From assembly GCA_023431345.1 (NCBI GenBank), contig JAEYWK010000274.1:1-24019 (forward strand): a stretch of 24,019 bases of DNA, read 5' to 3'. The DNA comes from Pseudomonadota bacterium (lineage in GTDB: Bacteria; Myxococcota_A; Polyangia; Polyangiales; Polyangiaceae). The position numbers and the translations under genes are program-made. Positions 15,666 through 22,836 of the stretch are shown one piece after another. Position 1 is the first letter of the stretch. Every line of letters begins with the position of its first letter. The notes beneath the pieces are model-generated. The model was not told the DNA's origin, ran no database searches, and saw nothing but the letters and a program-made list of their open reading frames with translations.

Positions 15666-16562
15666 TCAGCGCTTCGTCGTCGCGAAGCTGACGTCGTCGA
15701 GCCACACGTCGTAGGGCGTGTCTTCGGGCCGGATCATGAACGCGATGCTGTGCAGCTGGCTGGGATCGAGCGCAGGGCGATCGCGTCCTCGCTGCCGCAT
15801 GTCGGCCCATCGCAGCTCGTACGTGCGAAAGTCGCGGCCGAGGTCCAGCTTGGCGACGTGCGAGTTGTAACAGTCGCTTTCGCAGCTGCCGCCCTCGAAC
15901 GCAGGGATCACGCCGACTTCGCGGAGCGAGACGTAGATGCGGCCCGGGCCACGCGCCGAGAGCACGATACCGGCGTAGCGACTGGCGTCGTAACAAGGTG
16001 GCCGAAACGAAACCTCGACGGTAGCGCCCCAGTCGTAGAGCTCTCCGCCCTTGACGTGCAATGCCAAGCGACTGGACGCGGTGGCGTCGGGCCGCGGGAC
16101 AGGGAGCAGCGCGGGGGCGGTGCCGGGTGCGTCGCTCTCGCGGGCCCAGCGCCAATAGCCGCTGCGCTGCTCGAGCGCGGTCAGCGCGTCGTCGCCGTCT
16201 TCGAAATCATCGATCAGAGGCGCGCTACCTCCGGCCACTGCAGCGGGGCGGCACGGGCTTTGGACCGCCTTCGCGCTCGCGCTGGCTCGAGGAGCGCGGC
16301 TCGACGCTGGCGCTTCCGCGCTCTCCGCCGCGATCCTCGGGGCCGGATCGTGTGCCTGGAGCCAAAGCCAGGCGCCTGCCGCGGTGGCCAGCGTCCCCGC
16401 CACGGCCACTCGTCGCCAGCGCTGGGGGCGCCACGCGCGCGGCAGCTGCTCGAGCCGGGCTCGGTACTCGACGTGCTGAACGACGCGCGCCGCGAGGCTC
16501 GCGGGGGGAGCATCGTGGCTCGCGGCCTCTTTCATGGCCGCAAGAAGCTCGTCGTCGTTCAC
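15666..16562 (-). CDS. Putative anti-sigma or sigma-regulating membrane protein with external CBM-like domain
   Basis: This 298-residue protein starts at GTG 16562, with GAGGAG 8 bp upstream, and GTG overlaps the sigma factor's TGA as GTGA. Residues 1-50 are a short charged cytoplasmic segment (NDDELLAAMKEAASHDAPP) without the HxxxCxxC zinc anti-sigma motif. Residues 51-69 are one membrane helix and 70-113 an Ala/Ser/Pro linker. Residues about 114-298 are a beta-sandwich beginning LIDDFEDGDD and ending PYDVWLDDVSFAT, typical of CBM11/CIA30-like galactose-binding folds, with Cys pairs (SCESDC). The genetic coupling to an ECF sigma and the cytoplasmic-TM-sensor layout fit an anti-sigma or co-regulator that detects carbohydrate outside. 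The following GH51-like gene supports that. Anti-sigma role inferred; topology well supported. Confidence 0.7.
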   Translation of the reverse strand: MNDDELLAAMKEAASHDAPPASLAARVVQHVEYRARLEQLPRAWRPQRWRRVAVAGTLATAAGAWLWLQAHDPAPRIAAESAEAPASSRAPRASASAKAVQSPCRPAAVAGGSAPLIDDFEDGDDALTALEQRSGYWRWARESDAPGTAPALLPVPRPDATASSRLALHVKGGELYDWGATVEVSFRPPCYDASRYAGIVLSARGPGRIYVSLREVGVIPAFEGGSCESDCYNSHVAKLDLGRDFRTYELRWADMRQRGRDRPALDPSQLHSIAFMIRPEDTPYDVWLDDVSFATTKR

Positions 16563-17158
16563 GAGCGGGCTCCTCGGTGCAGCCGGCGAACCGCGGCCTC
16601 GAAGGCCTCGCGCGCCCTGCGCAAGCGCGACGCCACCGTGCCTTTCGGGATCGCGAGCGCCTCGGCTACCTCGCTGCGGCTCAGCTGCTCGAGCTCGGCC
16701 ATGATGTAGATGGCGCGGTCTTGCTCGTCGAGCCCTGCCAAAGCGCGGTCGAGCAGCTCCGCGGCGCGCCGCAGGTCGAGCAGCTCGTCGGCGCCGCGGG
16801 CCGGGCAAGACTGCTCGTCCAGGTCGAGACCCGTATCGACCGCACGGCTCCATTTCGAACGGCGCCGATCGGCGGCGACGCGAAGCGCGGTCGACACGAG
16901 AAACGCCCGCCGGGCCCGCTCCGGCACGTCGGCCCTGCGCTGGGCGAGAACCCAGAACACGTCTTGCGCCGCGTCTTCGGCGTCCGCCGGGCTCAGCCCC
17001 CCACGTCGCAGCACCCGCCACACCAAATCGAGGTGCTCCGCGACCGCGTGGCGCAGCTCGGCGTCAGCGCTCGGCAAGGCCCGCCCCGGTGAGAGCGCGG
17101 CTCCGGCTCGTGCTTGCGCCGCCAGCCCGGGCGCCAGGACAAGACCATCCACAGCCAT
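16559..17158 (-). CDS. ECF RNA polymerase sigma factor
   Basis: This is a 199-residue group 4 sigma factor. Region 2 (about 38-103) includes GLSPADAEDAAQDVFWVLAQ, which contains the classic DAAQDVF core-binding helix, and RAFLVSTALRVAADRRR. Region 4 (about 133-187) includes LDEQDRAIYIMAELEQLSRS followed by the helix-turn-helix EVAEALAIPKGTVASRLRRA. The first about 35 residues are an Ala/Gly-rich extension before homology starts, so a later start is possible, but ATG 17158 has GAGGGG just upstream. Its stop overlaps the next start (GTGA at 16559-16562), pairing it with the CBM-bearing membrane protein. Such pairs usually autoregulate; no confident ECF promoter was found in 17159-17242. Likely regulon: the glycosidase and itself. 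Confidence 0.9.
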   Translation of the reverse strand: MAVDGLVLAPGLAAQARAGAALSPGRALPSADAELRHAVAEHLDLVWRVLRRGGLSPADAEDAAQDVFWVLAQRRADVPERARRAFLVSTALRVAADRRRSKWSRAVDTGLDLDEQSCPARGADELLDLRRAAELLDRALAGLDEQDRAIYIMAELEQLSRSEVAEALAIPKGTVASRLRRAREAFEAAVRRLHRGARS

Positions 17159-17242
17159 GACCCCTCGATGGAACGATGCACCACATCGGATCGAAGAAAG
17201 AGCCTAGGCGGATCCATTTCTTTCGGCTCTGGACGATCTAAC

Positions 17243-17282
17243 TGACGTTGTGCACGGCGCGCCTATCCTCGCCGCAACGTCA
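17243..17282. repeat. Long inverted repeat with adjacent C9 tract upstream of the sigma operon
   Basis: TGACGTTG (17243-17250) and CAACGTCA (17275-17282) are perfect 8-bp inverted arms. Inside, CGGCG (17255-17259) can pair with CGCCG (17270-17274). The element lies 85 bp above the sigma factor start and below the end of the gene at 17378-18391. It may be that gene's terminator or a binding site for the sigma operon. A run of nine C follows at 17291-17299. Confidence 0.5.
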
Positions 17283-17377
17283 GAGCATTTCCCCCCCCCG
17301 CGCCCTGTCAGGGAGCAAGCTGGCGCCAAGCGCGGCTCGACCCGTGGCGAGCTCGAGCCGCGCGCGCCGGTCGTCGC

Positions 17378-18391
17378 TCAGTCCGATGAGTCGTCCGCGT
17401 CTTCGGCTTCGACGTCGGCGCTAGCAGCGCGCTTCTTCGACGAGGGGGCCTTCGCCGCCTTGACGGCTTTGGGCGCCTTGGGCCGGCGCGCGGGCGAGCT
17501 GGGCTTGAGCGTGAAGCGCACGACATCGTGCACGTCCAGCAGATCTTGGGGCGCCTCACCCTGCTCGGTGAGCTTGCTCGCGACGACGCGCGCCGCGCTG
17601 AGAGAGCGCGCGTAGCCGGTTCCGTTCGGGGCTTGGGGCAGGGTGCCCTTGGAGCCCAGGAGCTTCAATTGCTTGCGGAACGCGGGGAGGTCGACGAGCA
17701 CGTGCTCGCTGGGATGCACGACGGCTAGCAGCCCCGTCGTCAGCTCCCAGCGCGGCGGACGATGGAACGCCGTCTCGAAGGCTACCGAGAAGCGATCGAC
17801 GCGCTGCTCGAGGGGGGCGCTGCCGTAGAGCAGCTCACGCACGGCGCCAGCGAGCGCGGCGAGGCCTTGCGTGGGCGCAGGCTTGAGTTGATCCTCCGGC
17901 AGCCAGCCGGTCGCGACGAGGATCTTCGCTACGGAGGCCCAGAGCGCGTCGAAGCGCTGCGCTTGCAAGAGCGCGTCGATCGCCTTCAGCGACAGCAGCT
18001 CTCTCGCTTGCGGCACGACCGTCTCGCGGACCCGGGCGGCGCGCTGCTCACTTTGCCATGCCGGATCGAGGAGGCCCTGGGGGAAGGCGCGGCGCAGCCC
18101 GGCGAGCTGCTCGAGGAGCATGACGCCGATGGCCTTCGAAGAATCCGGCAAGCCCTGACGGCGCGCGACGAGCGCGGCGAGTCGCGCCAGGGTGCTTTGC
18201 TGGCCGGCGTCGAGCGGCGAGATCTTGCGCATCATGTCGTGGGCGCCGCCGCCCATCACGCGCTCCTCCCCGCCTTCGAAGAGGTACGTGCGCTTGCCGT
18301 CGCGCACCCCAGCGAGTACGCCTACGCCCCAATCCTTGCGGGTGTTATGCGCGAAGAGCGCCGGAAATTCGGTGTCGGCTAGTTCGTTCAT
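17378..18391 (-). CDS. Protein of unknown function with histone-H1-like basic/acidic C-terminal tail
   Basis: This 337-residue protein shows no domain I can name with certainty. The N-terminus (TEFPALFAHNTRKDWGVGVL, then DGKRTYLFEGGEERVMGG) resembles the short HxxxDWGxGxV beta domain seen in DUF3553-like proteins, which have an SH3/CarD-like fold. The middle (about 60-295) is mainly alpha-helical and Leu/Ala-rich. The last about 42 residues hold Ala/Pro/Lys repeats of the PKAxKA type, as in histone H1 and bacterial H1-like proteins, ending in an acidic EDADDSSD. That suggests nucleic-acid contact, but this is inference. AAAGGG lies 6 bp before ATG 18391. It is apparently monocistronic, diverging from the UspA-like gene over 376 bp. 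Confidence 0.7.
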   Translation of the reverse strand: MNELADTEFPALFAHNTRKDWGVGVLAGVRDGKRTYLFEGGEERVMGGGAHDMMRKISPLDAGQQSTLARLAALVARRQGLPDSSKAIGVMLLEQLAGLRRAFPQGLLDPAWQSEQRAARVRETVVPQARELLSLKAIDALLQAQRFDALWASVAKILVATGWLPEDQLKPAPTQGLAALAGAVRELLYGSAPLEQRVDRFSVAFETAFHRPPRWELTTGLLAVVHPSEHVLVDLPAFRKQLKLLGSKGTLPQAPNGTGYARSLSAARVVASKLTEQGEAPQDLLDVHDVVRFTLKPSSPARRPKAPKAVKAAKAPSSKKRAASADVEAEDADDSSD

Positions 18392-18577
18392 CTTGGCCCT
18401 TTCTGGCCGCTTGCGACCTGTCGCAGATCCAACCGCTAGGCTCGGGCTGAGTGCAGCGGGCTACGAGGTGCACCTAGTGTAGCGCATCCGAGTCGCGAGC
18501 GCTAAGGCAACGCGCGAGGGGCGCGTGCGAGCACGCAGCGAGCTTGCAAACAACGTGTTTATCACCGTCGCCGGCCG

Positions 18578-18621
18578 AGCTCGTGTTTCCGGTCGATGGC
18601 CAACTTGACCGGACACGAGCT
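18578..18621. other. Stable long hairpin in the 376-bp gap upstream of the UspA-like gene
   Basis: AGCTCGTGT (18578-18586) pairs with ACACGAGCT (18613-18621). After a two-base bulge, CCGGTC (18589-18594) pairs with GACCGG (18607-18612) around a 12-base loop. That is 15 paired bases in all, with no coding explanation. It lies 147 bp before the UspA-like start, so it could be a leader structure or a DNA cruciform site. The remaining parts of 18392-18767 contain an 11-bp direct repeat and no convincing gene. Confidence 0.6.
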
Positions 18622-18677
18622 GACGAGTATCTTGTTCGCCCACGGGTGGTCGTTGTCGTACTGCGGAGCGACTCCCA

Positions 18678-18738
18678 GCAAGCGTTCGATCCGCGCGGCG
18701 GAAGGGCTGCTGCTCTTCCCCTCTGCCGCAAGCGTTCG
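18678..18738. repeat. Direct repeat GCAAGCGTTCG, two copies 50 bp apart
   Basis: Exact 11-bp copies lie at 18678-18688 and 18728-18738, about five helical turns apart, upstream of the UspA-like start at 18768. The spacing places them on the same DNA face, as expected for paired activator or repressor sites. Chance duplication is possible. Confidence 0.45.
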
Positions 18739-18767
18739 GCCACCTCCGCCGGACTTCTGAAGATTGA

Positions 18768-19670
18768 ATGTTCGAGATTTCGAGAATGCGTCGGGTGCTG
18801 TGCGCCATCGACGTGGAGCGGTCGAGCGCGACCTCGCTCGCGATGGCTTCGCTGCTGGGGGAGCGCTTCGAAGCGTCGGTAGACGTTCTCTACGCCTCGC
18901 TACCCGCCTCATTGCTCGCGGATACGAGCGCGCGCATGGACGCGAGCGGCGACCGCGACGCACGGGAGCGCCTCTCGGGTGTCGTTGCCTCGGTCACGTC
19001 CACCGCGACCGTGTCGTCGTTCGTCACGCCGGGGTCTGCGAGCGCGGTGATCTTGGCGCACGCCGAGCGCCACACGTCGGACCTGATCGTGATGGCGTCG
19101 TCGCCGCATCGCCGCGTGAGCTTCCCGGCGCGGACCATCGTCCCCGTCTCCGAAGGCGCGCCCTGCGCCGTGCTGACGGTGGGTGACCGATTCCGACCAG
19201 CCGCGCTGCGCCGCATCCTCCTCCCTGTCGGCCTGGCAGGGGCGGACCGGCAGGCTTGCCGCTGGGTGACCACGCTGGCGTCGCGGTTCGACGCCGAAGT
19301 CGGCCTCGTGCGAGTCGGGCGAGCAGAGCTTCGGTCGCCGCTCATCGGCGAGCCGGGCGTGAGCTTGCCGTGCGAGGAGGTGCTGGCGACTTTGTGCCGA
19401 GCGGGCATCGATGCCTACGAGATCGCACACCCGGGCGGCGCGGATGACGACGCGCTGGCGCAGCTTTGCGAGGCGGGGGCCTTCGACGCGATCGTGACGG
19501 GGCTGCCAGCGGCGGATACCCTGGTGGCGGCGGTCCGGCACAAGACGAGCGCGCCCGTGCTCTCGGTCCGCGCGATTCCCGAGTGCTCCCGCAGTATTTT
19601 CGCGGATTCTTGCGCTCGTCGAGCGATTGGGGTTGCGTCGCTCGGGGACCTGGGGTCTGCCCAGTGCTAG
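18768..19670 (+). CDS. Tandem universal stress protein (UspA) family protein, degenerate ATP site
   Basis: This is a 300-residue cytosolic protein with two UspA folds. Domain 1 (about 7-139) starts RRVLCAIDVERSSATSLAMA and ends GAPCAVLTVGD; domain 2 (about 144-267) starts RRILLPVGLAGADRQACRWV and ends SAPVLSVRA. In both, the expected GxxGx9G(S/T) nucleotide loop is missing: domain 1 reads MASSPHRRVSFPARTIVPVS and domain 2 GLPAADTLVAAVRHKT. It therefore probably belongs to the class that does not bind ATP. About 30 C-terminal residues extend beyond the fold. The start could be 18768 or ATG 18786 (MRRVLCAID), and ribosome binding sites do not decide. The methyltransferase-like gene begins 3 bp after the stop, so they form an operon. 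Confidence 0.85.
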   Translation: MFEISRMRRVLCAIDVERSSATSLAMASLLGERFEASVDVLYASLPASLLADTSARMDASGDRDARERLSGVVASVTSTATVSSFVTPGSASAVILAHAERHTSDLIVMASSPHRRVSFPARTIVPVSEGAPCAVLTVGDRFRPAALRRILLPVGLAGADRQACRWVTTLASRFDAEVGLVRVGRAELRSPLIGEPGVSLPCEEVLATLCRAGIDAYEIAHPGGADDDALAQLCEAGAFDAIVTGLPAADTLVAAVRHKTSAPVLSVRAIPECSRSIFADSCARRAIGVASLGDLGSAQC

Positions 19671-19673
19671 CTC

Positions 19674-20336
19674 ATGCTCGAGACCAAGACGATCGACGCG
19701 GCGATGGTGGGAAACGACGAGTTCGTGCTCGCTCGGCACGATGGCGATTGGGTGGTGCGCGTCAACTCCCGCATTTTGATGTCGAGTCGTATGCACGCCT
19801 CGGAAGAGTCGCTCGCGGAGGAGGCGATCGCGCTGTTCCCGGCGCCGCGCGCCGTGCTCGTGGGCGGGCTCGGTCTCGGGTTTACGCTGCGCGCGGTGCT
19901 CGATCGAGTCCCGCAGGAGGCGGTGGTGACGGTCGCGGAGCTGGTGCCGGAGCTCGTAGGCTGGAATCGCGCGCAGCTGGCTGAGCTCAATGGCCACCCG
20001 CTGGATGACCCCCGCTGCAAGGTCGTCATCGGGGACGTGTTCGGCACCATCAAGCGCTCGCAAGCGGCGTTCGACGTGATCCTGCTCGACGTCGACAATG
20101 GGCCGATCGCGCTCTCTCACGCTCCGAATCAGCGCCTCTACGGTGAGCAGGGGCTGCGTGCGTGCCATCGAAGCTTGCGCCCGTCAGGCGTGCTCGCGGT
20201 TTGGTCGTCGGGGCCGAACGCGCGCTTCGAGCGTCGCTTTGCCGCCGCCGGCTTCGATGTGAAAGTGATGCAGGTCCCGGTGCGACCGGGAGCGCGCGCG
20301 CGGCACGTGCTGTTCCTGGGCGTTCGGCGCGCTTGA
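19674..20336 (+). CDS. Spermidine synthase-like SAM-dependent methyltransferase-fold protein
   Basis: This 220-residue Rossmann-fold protein is related to spermidine synthase. AVLVGGLGLGFTLRAVLDRV (60-79) is the glycine-rich SAM or decarboxy-SAM loop and VTVAELVPELVGWN is motif post-I, with its acidic residue. VVIGDVFGTI and FDVILLDVDNGP supply the acidic loop, and GLRACHRSLRPSGVLAVWSS is the late strand. The N-terminal beta part (EFVLARHDGDWVVRVNSRILM) is shorter than in true SpeE, and the DNGP loop replaces the usual substrate Asp context. A polyamine role is therefore unproven, and this matches a common uncharacterised spermidine-synthase-like family. It follows the UspA-like gene by 3 bp with no strong ribosome binding site, implying coupled translation. 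It converges with the hybrid kinase gene; the 99-bp gap shows no clear terminator. Confidence 0.82.
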   Translation: MLETKTIDAAMVGNDEFVLARHDGDWVVRVNSRILMSSRMHASEESLAEEAIALFPAPRAVLVGGLGLGFTLRAVLDRVPQEAVVTVAELVPELVGWNRAQLAELNGHPLDDPRCKVVIGDVFGTIKRSQAAFDVILLDVDNGPIALSHAPNQRLYGEQGLRACHRSLRPSGVLAVWSSGPNARFERRFAAAGFDVKVMQVPVRPGARARHVLFLGVRRA

Positions 20337-20435
20337 CGGAGCGCTGACGCAGGGACCGCCTCCCGCCGCACCGCGCGCTGGCGCAGCCGAGCGTCGTCGG
20401 TTAGGGCGGGCCCTTAGCTTCGCGGCGCGGCTGAG

Positions 20436-22430
20436 TCAGGCCCGGCGCTGGGGGAGCGCCGCTGCCGTGCTCGGCGGCGCCGGGTGGGCCACGGAGGCGA
20501 GCAACATTTCCAGGCCGGTCATGGTGTGTGGCTTGTCGAGGAAGCCGACCACGTTCGGTCGCTGCAGCAGCGAGGAGGCGTCTTCGGCTTGAAACCCGCT
20601 GGTGATGACGACCGGTATCGTGCTCCGAACGCCGCGCAGTTGATCGAGCGTTTGTTCGCCGGACTGCTCGGGCATCGTCAAGTCGAGCACGACGAGGTCG
20701 ATGGCGTCGGGGCGCTGCTGGAGCAGCTCGAGCCCACGCCGGCCGCTATCGGCGGTGATGACGTGGTGGCCCAGCTCGCTCAGCATCTTGCCGGTGACGA
20801 GGCGCACCGCCGGCTCGTCGTCGATGAGCAAGATGCTCCGCGCGGGAGGCGTCGCAATCGACAGGGCAGGGCTGCTGGAGCGGCGGGGCATCGATTCTTG
20901 CGCGACGGGGAGCAAGAAGCCGAACGTCGAGCCCTGGTCGGAGGTGTCTTCGATGCCGAGCCAGCCGCGGTGCGCGCGCACGATGCCAGCGGCCGCCGCG
21001 AGACCCATGCCGCGGCCCGTGCCTTTGGTCGAAAAAAATGGCTCGAAGAGGCGATCGCGCGCCTCGGGCTGGATGCCGCAGCCCGTGTCGGTCACCGTTA
21101 CCTTCACGTACGCGCCGGCGCTCACCCCATAAGCGTCGGTGCGCGGCGCCTCGAGCCGCACCGCTTCGGTACGCAGCGTCAAGGTGCCGCGCTTGCCTTC
21201 CATGGCGTCGAGCGCGTTGAGGATCAGGTTCGTCACCACCTGACGAAGCTGAAAACGATCGGCTCCGACGAGCGGCAGCTCCTGTCCGAGCCGCAGCACC
21301 AGCTGTGACTTGGAGTCGACGGTGGCGTGCAGCAGTCGCAGCGCCGCCGACAGCTCCGCGTTGATTTCCAGGCCCTGAATCGCAAGGCTCCGTCGCCCGG
21401 CGTACGCGAGCATTTGCTTGCTCAGCTGCGCGGCCTCGCCCGCGAACGTGAGGATCTCGCTCAGGCAGCGCCCGAGCACGGTGGGCGCGTCGCTCGGCAG
21501 CTTGCGCTTGGCTACCTCGGCGTTGCCCACGACACCGCAGAGCAGGTTGTTGAAATCATGAGCCACGCCGCCGGCCATCACGGCCAAGCTCTGCAGCGCC
21601 TGGCTACGCTGCAGCTCTCGCTCGAGATCGCGCTGACGGCGCTCCGTCACCACTCGATCGGTCAAATCACGCACGACGCGGAGAGTCAGCTCGTCACGCG
21701 CGTCGCTCGGGTCGAAGCGAGTTTCGGTTACGAGCAGCAGCGTGCCGGGGCTGCGCTCCAGCACCACTTCATACGAGCGGCGCTCGCCGCTGGTCGGGGT
21801 CGTGGTGGCGAGCACGCCGCGGCTCTCGTCCGTGAGCCAATCGGCGAAGGTCTTCGCCTCGAGCTCTGCGGGAGAGGCTCCGAGGGTCGTGGCCAGCGCC
21901 TGGTTCGCGAACATCACGCGGCCCCGCGCGTCGAACAGGCCGACGCCTTCTCCCAAGCTCTCTACCAACGCGCGCTGCATGCGCTCGCTGTGCTCTCTCG
22001 CTTCTACCTCGCGGCGCAGCTCCGCGTTCAGCGCCAACGTCTTGCGCCGTGAATCGACGACGAGGCCGAGCCCACCTGCGAGCACCAGCTTGAGGAGCAA
22101 CGCGACCGCCCCCATGGTGCGGTTCGTCTCAGCCGTTACCGGCAGATTGAGGGCCTGCCAGCGGTCGACGAGGGCGATGCAGGCGATTAAGACCAGCGCG
22201 CGGCGCACGCCGAGCCAAGCCCCCGCCACCAGGCAAATTCCCAGGCCCAGCAAGAAGGTCGGGCCGCCGATCAGGCGATAGACGGCGCTGAACGAGACCC
22301 AGTACGTGAGCACCAGCGCGGCCAGGATCGCGGAGCGCGCAGCCACGTTTCGCGGCTTGGGCCCCCGCGCTGACTCTTTCGGTTGAACCGTGGCCCCCGG
22401 GCCGCTCGAACCGAACATCGGCCCAGTCAT
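20436..22430 (-). CDS. Membrane hybrid histidine kinase (TM, PAS, HisKA, HATPase, receiver)
   Basis: This is a 664-residue sensor kinase. Residues about 28-125 hold four or so membrane helices and about 128-160 a signalling helix. A PAS domain (about 152-265) starts ALVESLGEGVGLFDARGRVM. HisKA carries phospho-acceptor His291 in GGVAHDFNNLL. The HATPase has N-box NLILNALDAM (401-410), G1 DTGCGI (448-453), FEPFFSTK and G2 GRGMGLA (472-478). A C-terminal receiver (about 531-650) has DD537/538, phospho-acceptor Asp583 in VVLDLTMPE, and Lys633. Start 22430 has AAAGG close upstream; in-frame ATGs at 22568 and 22643 would add an Arg-rich stretch and overlap the divergent small gene. No response regulator gene is adjacent, so it is an orphan whose partner lies elsewhere. 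The signal is unknown. Confidence 0.92.
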   Translation of the reverse strand: MTGPMFGSSGPGATVQPKESARGPKPRNVAARSAILAALVLTYWVSFSAVYRLIGGPTFLLGLGICLVAGAWLGVRRALVLIACIALVDRWQALNLPVTAETNRTMGAVALLLKLVLAGGLGLVVDSRRKTLALNAELRREVEAREHSERMQRALVESLGEGVGLFDARGRVMFANQALATTLGASPAELEAKTFADWLTDESRGVLATTTPTSGERRSYEVVLERSPGTLLLVTETRFDPSDARDELTLRVVRDLTDRVVTERRQRDLERELQRSQALQSLAVMAGGVAHDFNNLLCGVVGNAEVAKRKLPSDAPTVLGRCLSEILTFAGEAAQLSKQMLAYAGRRSLAIQGLEINAELSAALRLLHATVDSKSQLVLRLGQELPLVGADRFQLRQVVTNLILNALDAMEGKRGTLTLRTEAVRLEAPRTDAYGVSAGAYVKVTVTDTGCGIQPEARDRLFEPFFSTKGTGRGMGLAAAAGIVRAHRGWLGIEDTSDQGSTFGFLLPVAQESMPRRSSSPALSIATPPARSILLIDDEPAVRLVTGKMLSELGHHVITADSGRRGLELLQQRPDAIDLVVLDLTMPEQSGEQTLDQLRGVRSTIPVVITSGFQAEDASSLLQRPNVVGFLDKPHTMTGLEMLLASVAHPAPPSTAAALPQRRA

Positions 22431-22566
22431 ATGCCTTTGTCGCCGGGCTATCAAGGGCCGGTGACCGAGCGCGCGGCTCATCCACTCGACCACGCCTACG
22501 AGCTGGCGCGCGCGTGTTCGGGGGCGGCCCTCGGCGAAGCGTGCTAGTACCGCCTCGGCCCGTCCC

Positions 22567-22836
22567 ATGGTTGTCGATGACCTTCGAGCGTGCTTGCAAG
22601 CGTATGAGTTCGCCGAGCTCCTGCTCGGCGGCTTCCTGAGCAAGACCGAGCAGGAGCGTGGAGAAGCGATCGAAGCCGCTACGCGGCTGCGCGACGAGGT
22701 AGGGCCTCGTCACGACGCCGCGAGCGGCTCTGGCTCCTACAGCGCCGCTGACATCCAAGCGCTCGACGCGGCCCGCAGTCGACTCGACGACAAGCTAGCT
22801 CAGGCGCGCGCGCACCCTGCCCCCAGTCGTCGCTAG
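22567..22836 (+). CDS. Small predicted helical protein of unknown function
   Basis: This 89-residue product matches no family I recognise. It reads as soluble and alpha-helical: a first amphipathic helix LRACLQAYEFAELLLGGFLS, a charged helix KTEQERGEAIEAATRLRDEV, a Gly/Ser hinge, and a final helix SAADIQALDAARSRLDDKLAQ. It diverges from the hybrid kinase (136 bp apart) and converges exactly on the Rnk-type gene, the two stops sharing the tetranucleotide CTAG at 22833-22836. The composition is protein-like and not Arg-rich shadow. The ribosome binding site is weak, which lowers confidence. Confidence 0.6.
   Translation: MVVDDLRACLQAYEFAELLLGGFLSKTEQERGEAIEAATRLRDEVGPRHDAASGSGSYSAADIQALDAARSRLDDKLAQARAHPAPSRR

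Noticed and set aside
15604..16155. Long upstream extension of the glycosidase reading frame on the minus strand
   Set aside because: It is Arg-rich, overlaps the CBM-bearing membrane protein in another frame, and the signal peptide starts at 15603.
16563..17021. Upstream extension of the CBM-bearing membrane protein frame
   Set aside because: It overlaps the ECF sigma gene in another frame and is Arg/Ala/Gly shadow sequence. GTG 16562 has a strong ribosome binding site.
18562..18963. Minus-strand open frame covering the hairpin region upstream of UspA
   Set aside because: No family resemblance, overlaps the UspA-like gene, and the first half is Arg-rich shadow. The intergenic part reads more naturally but has no start signal.
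22431..22643. N-terminal extension of the hybrid kinase to ATG 22568 or 22643
   Set aside because: The added residues are Arg-rich and not protein-like, and they collide with the divergent small gene. ATG 22430 has a ribosome binding site.
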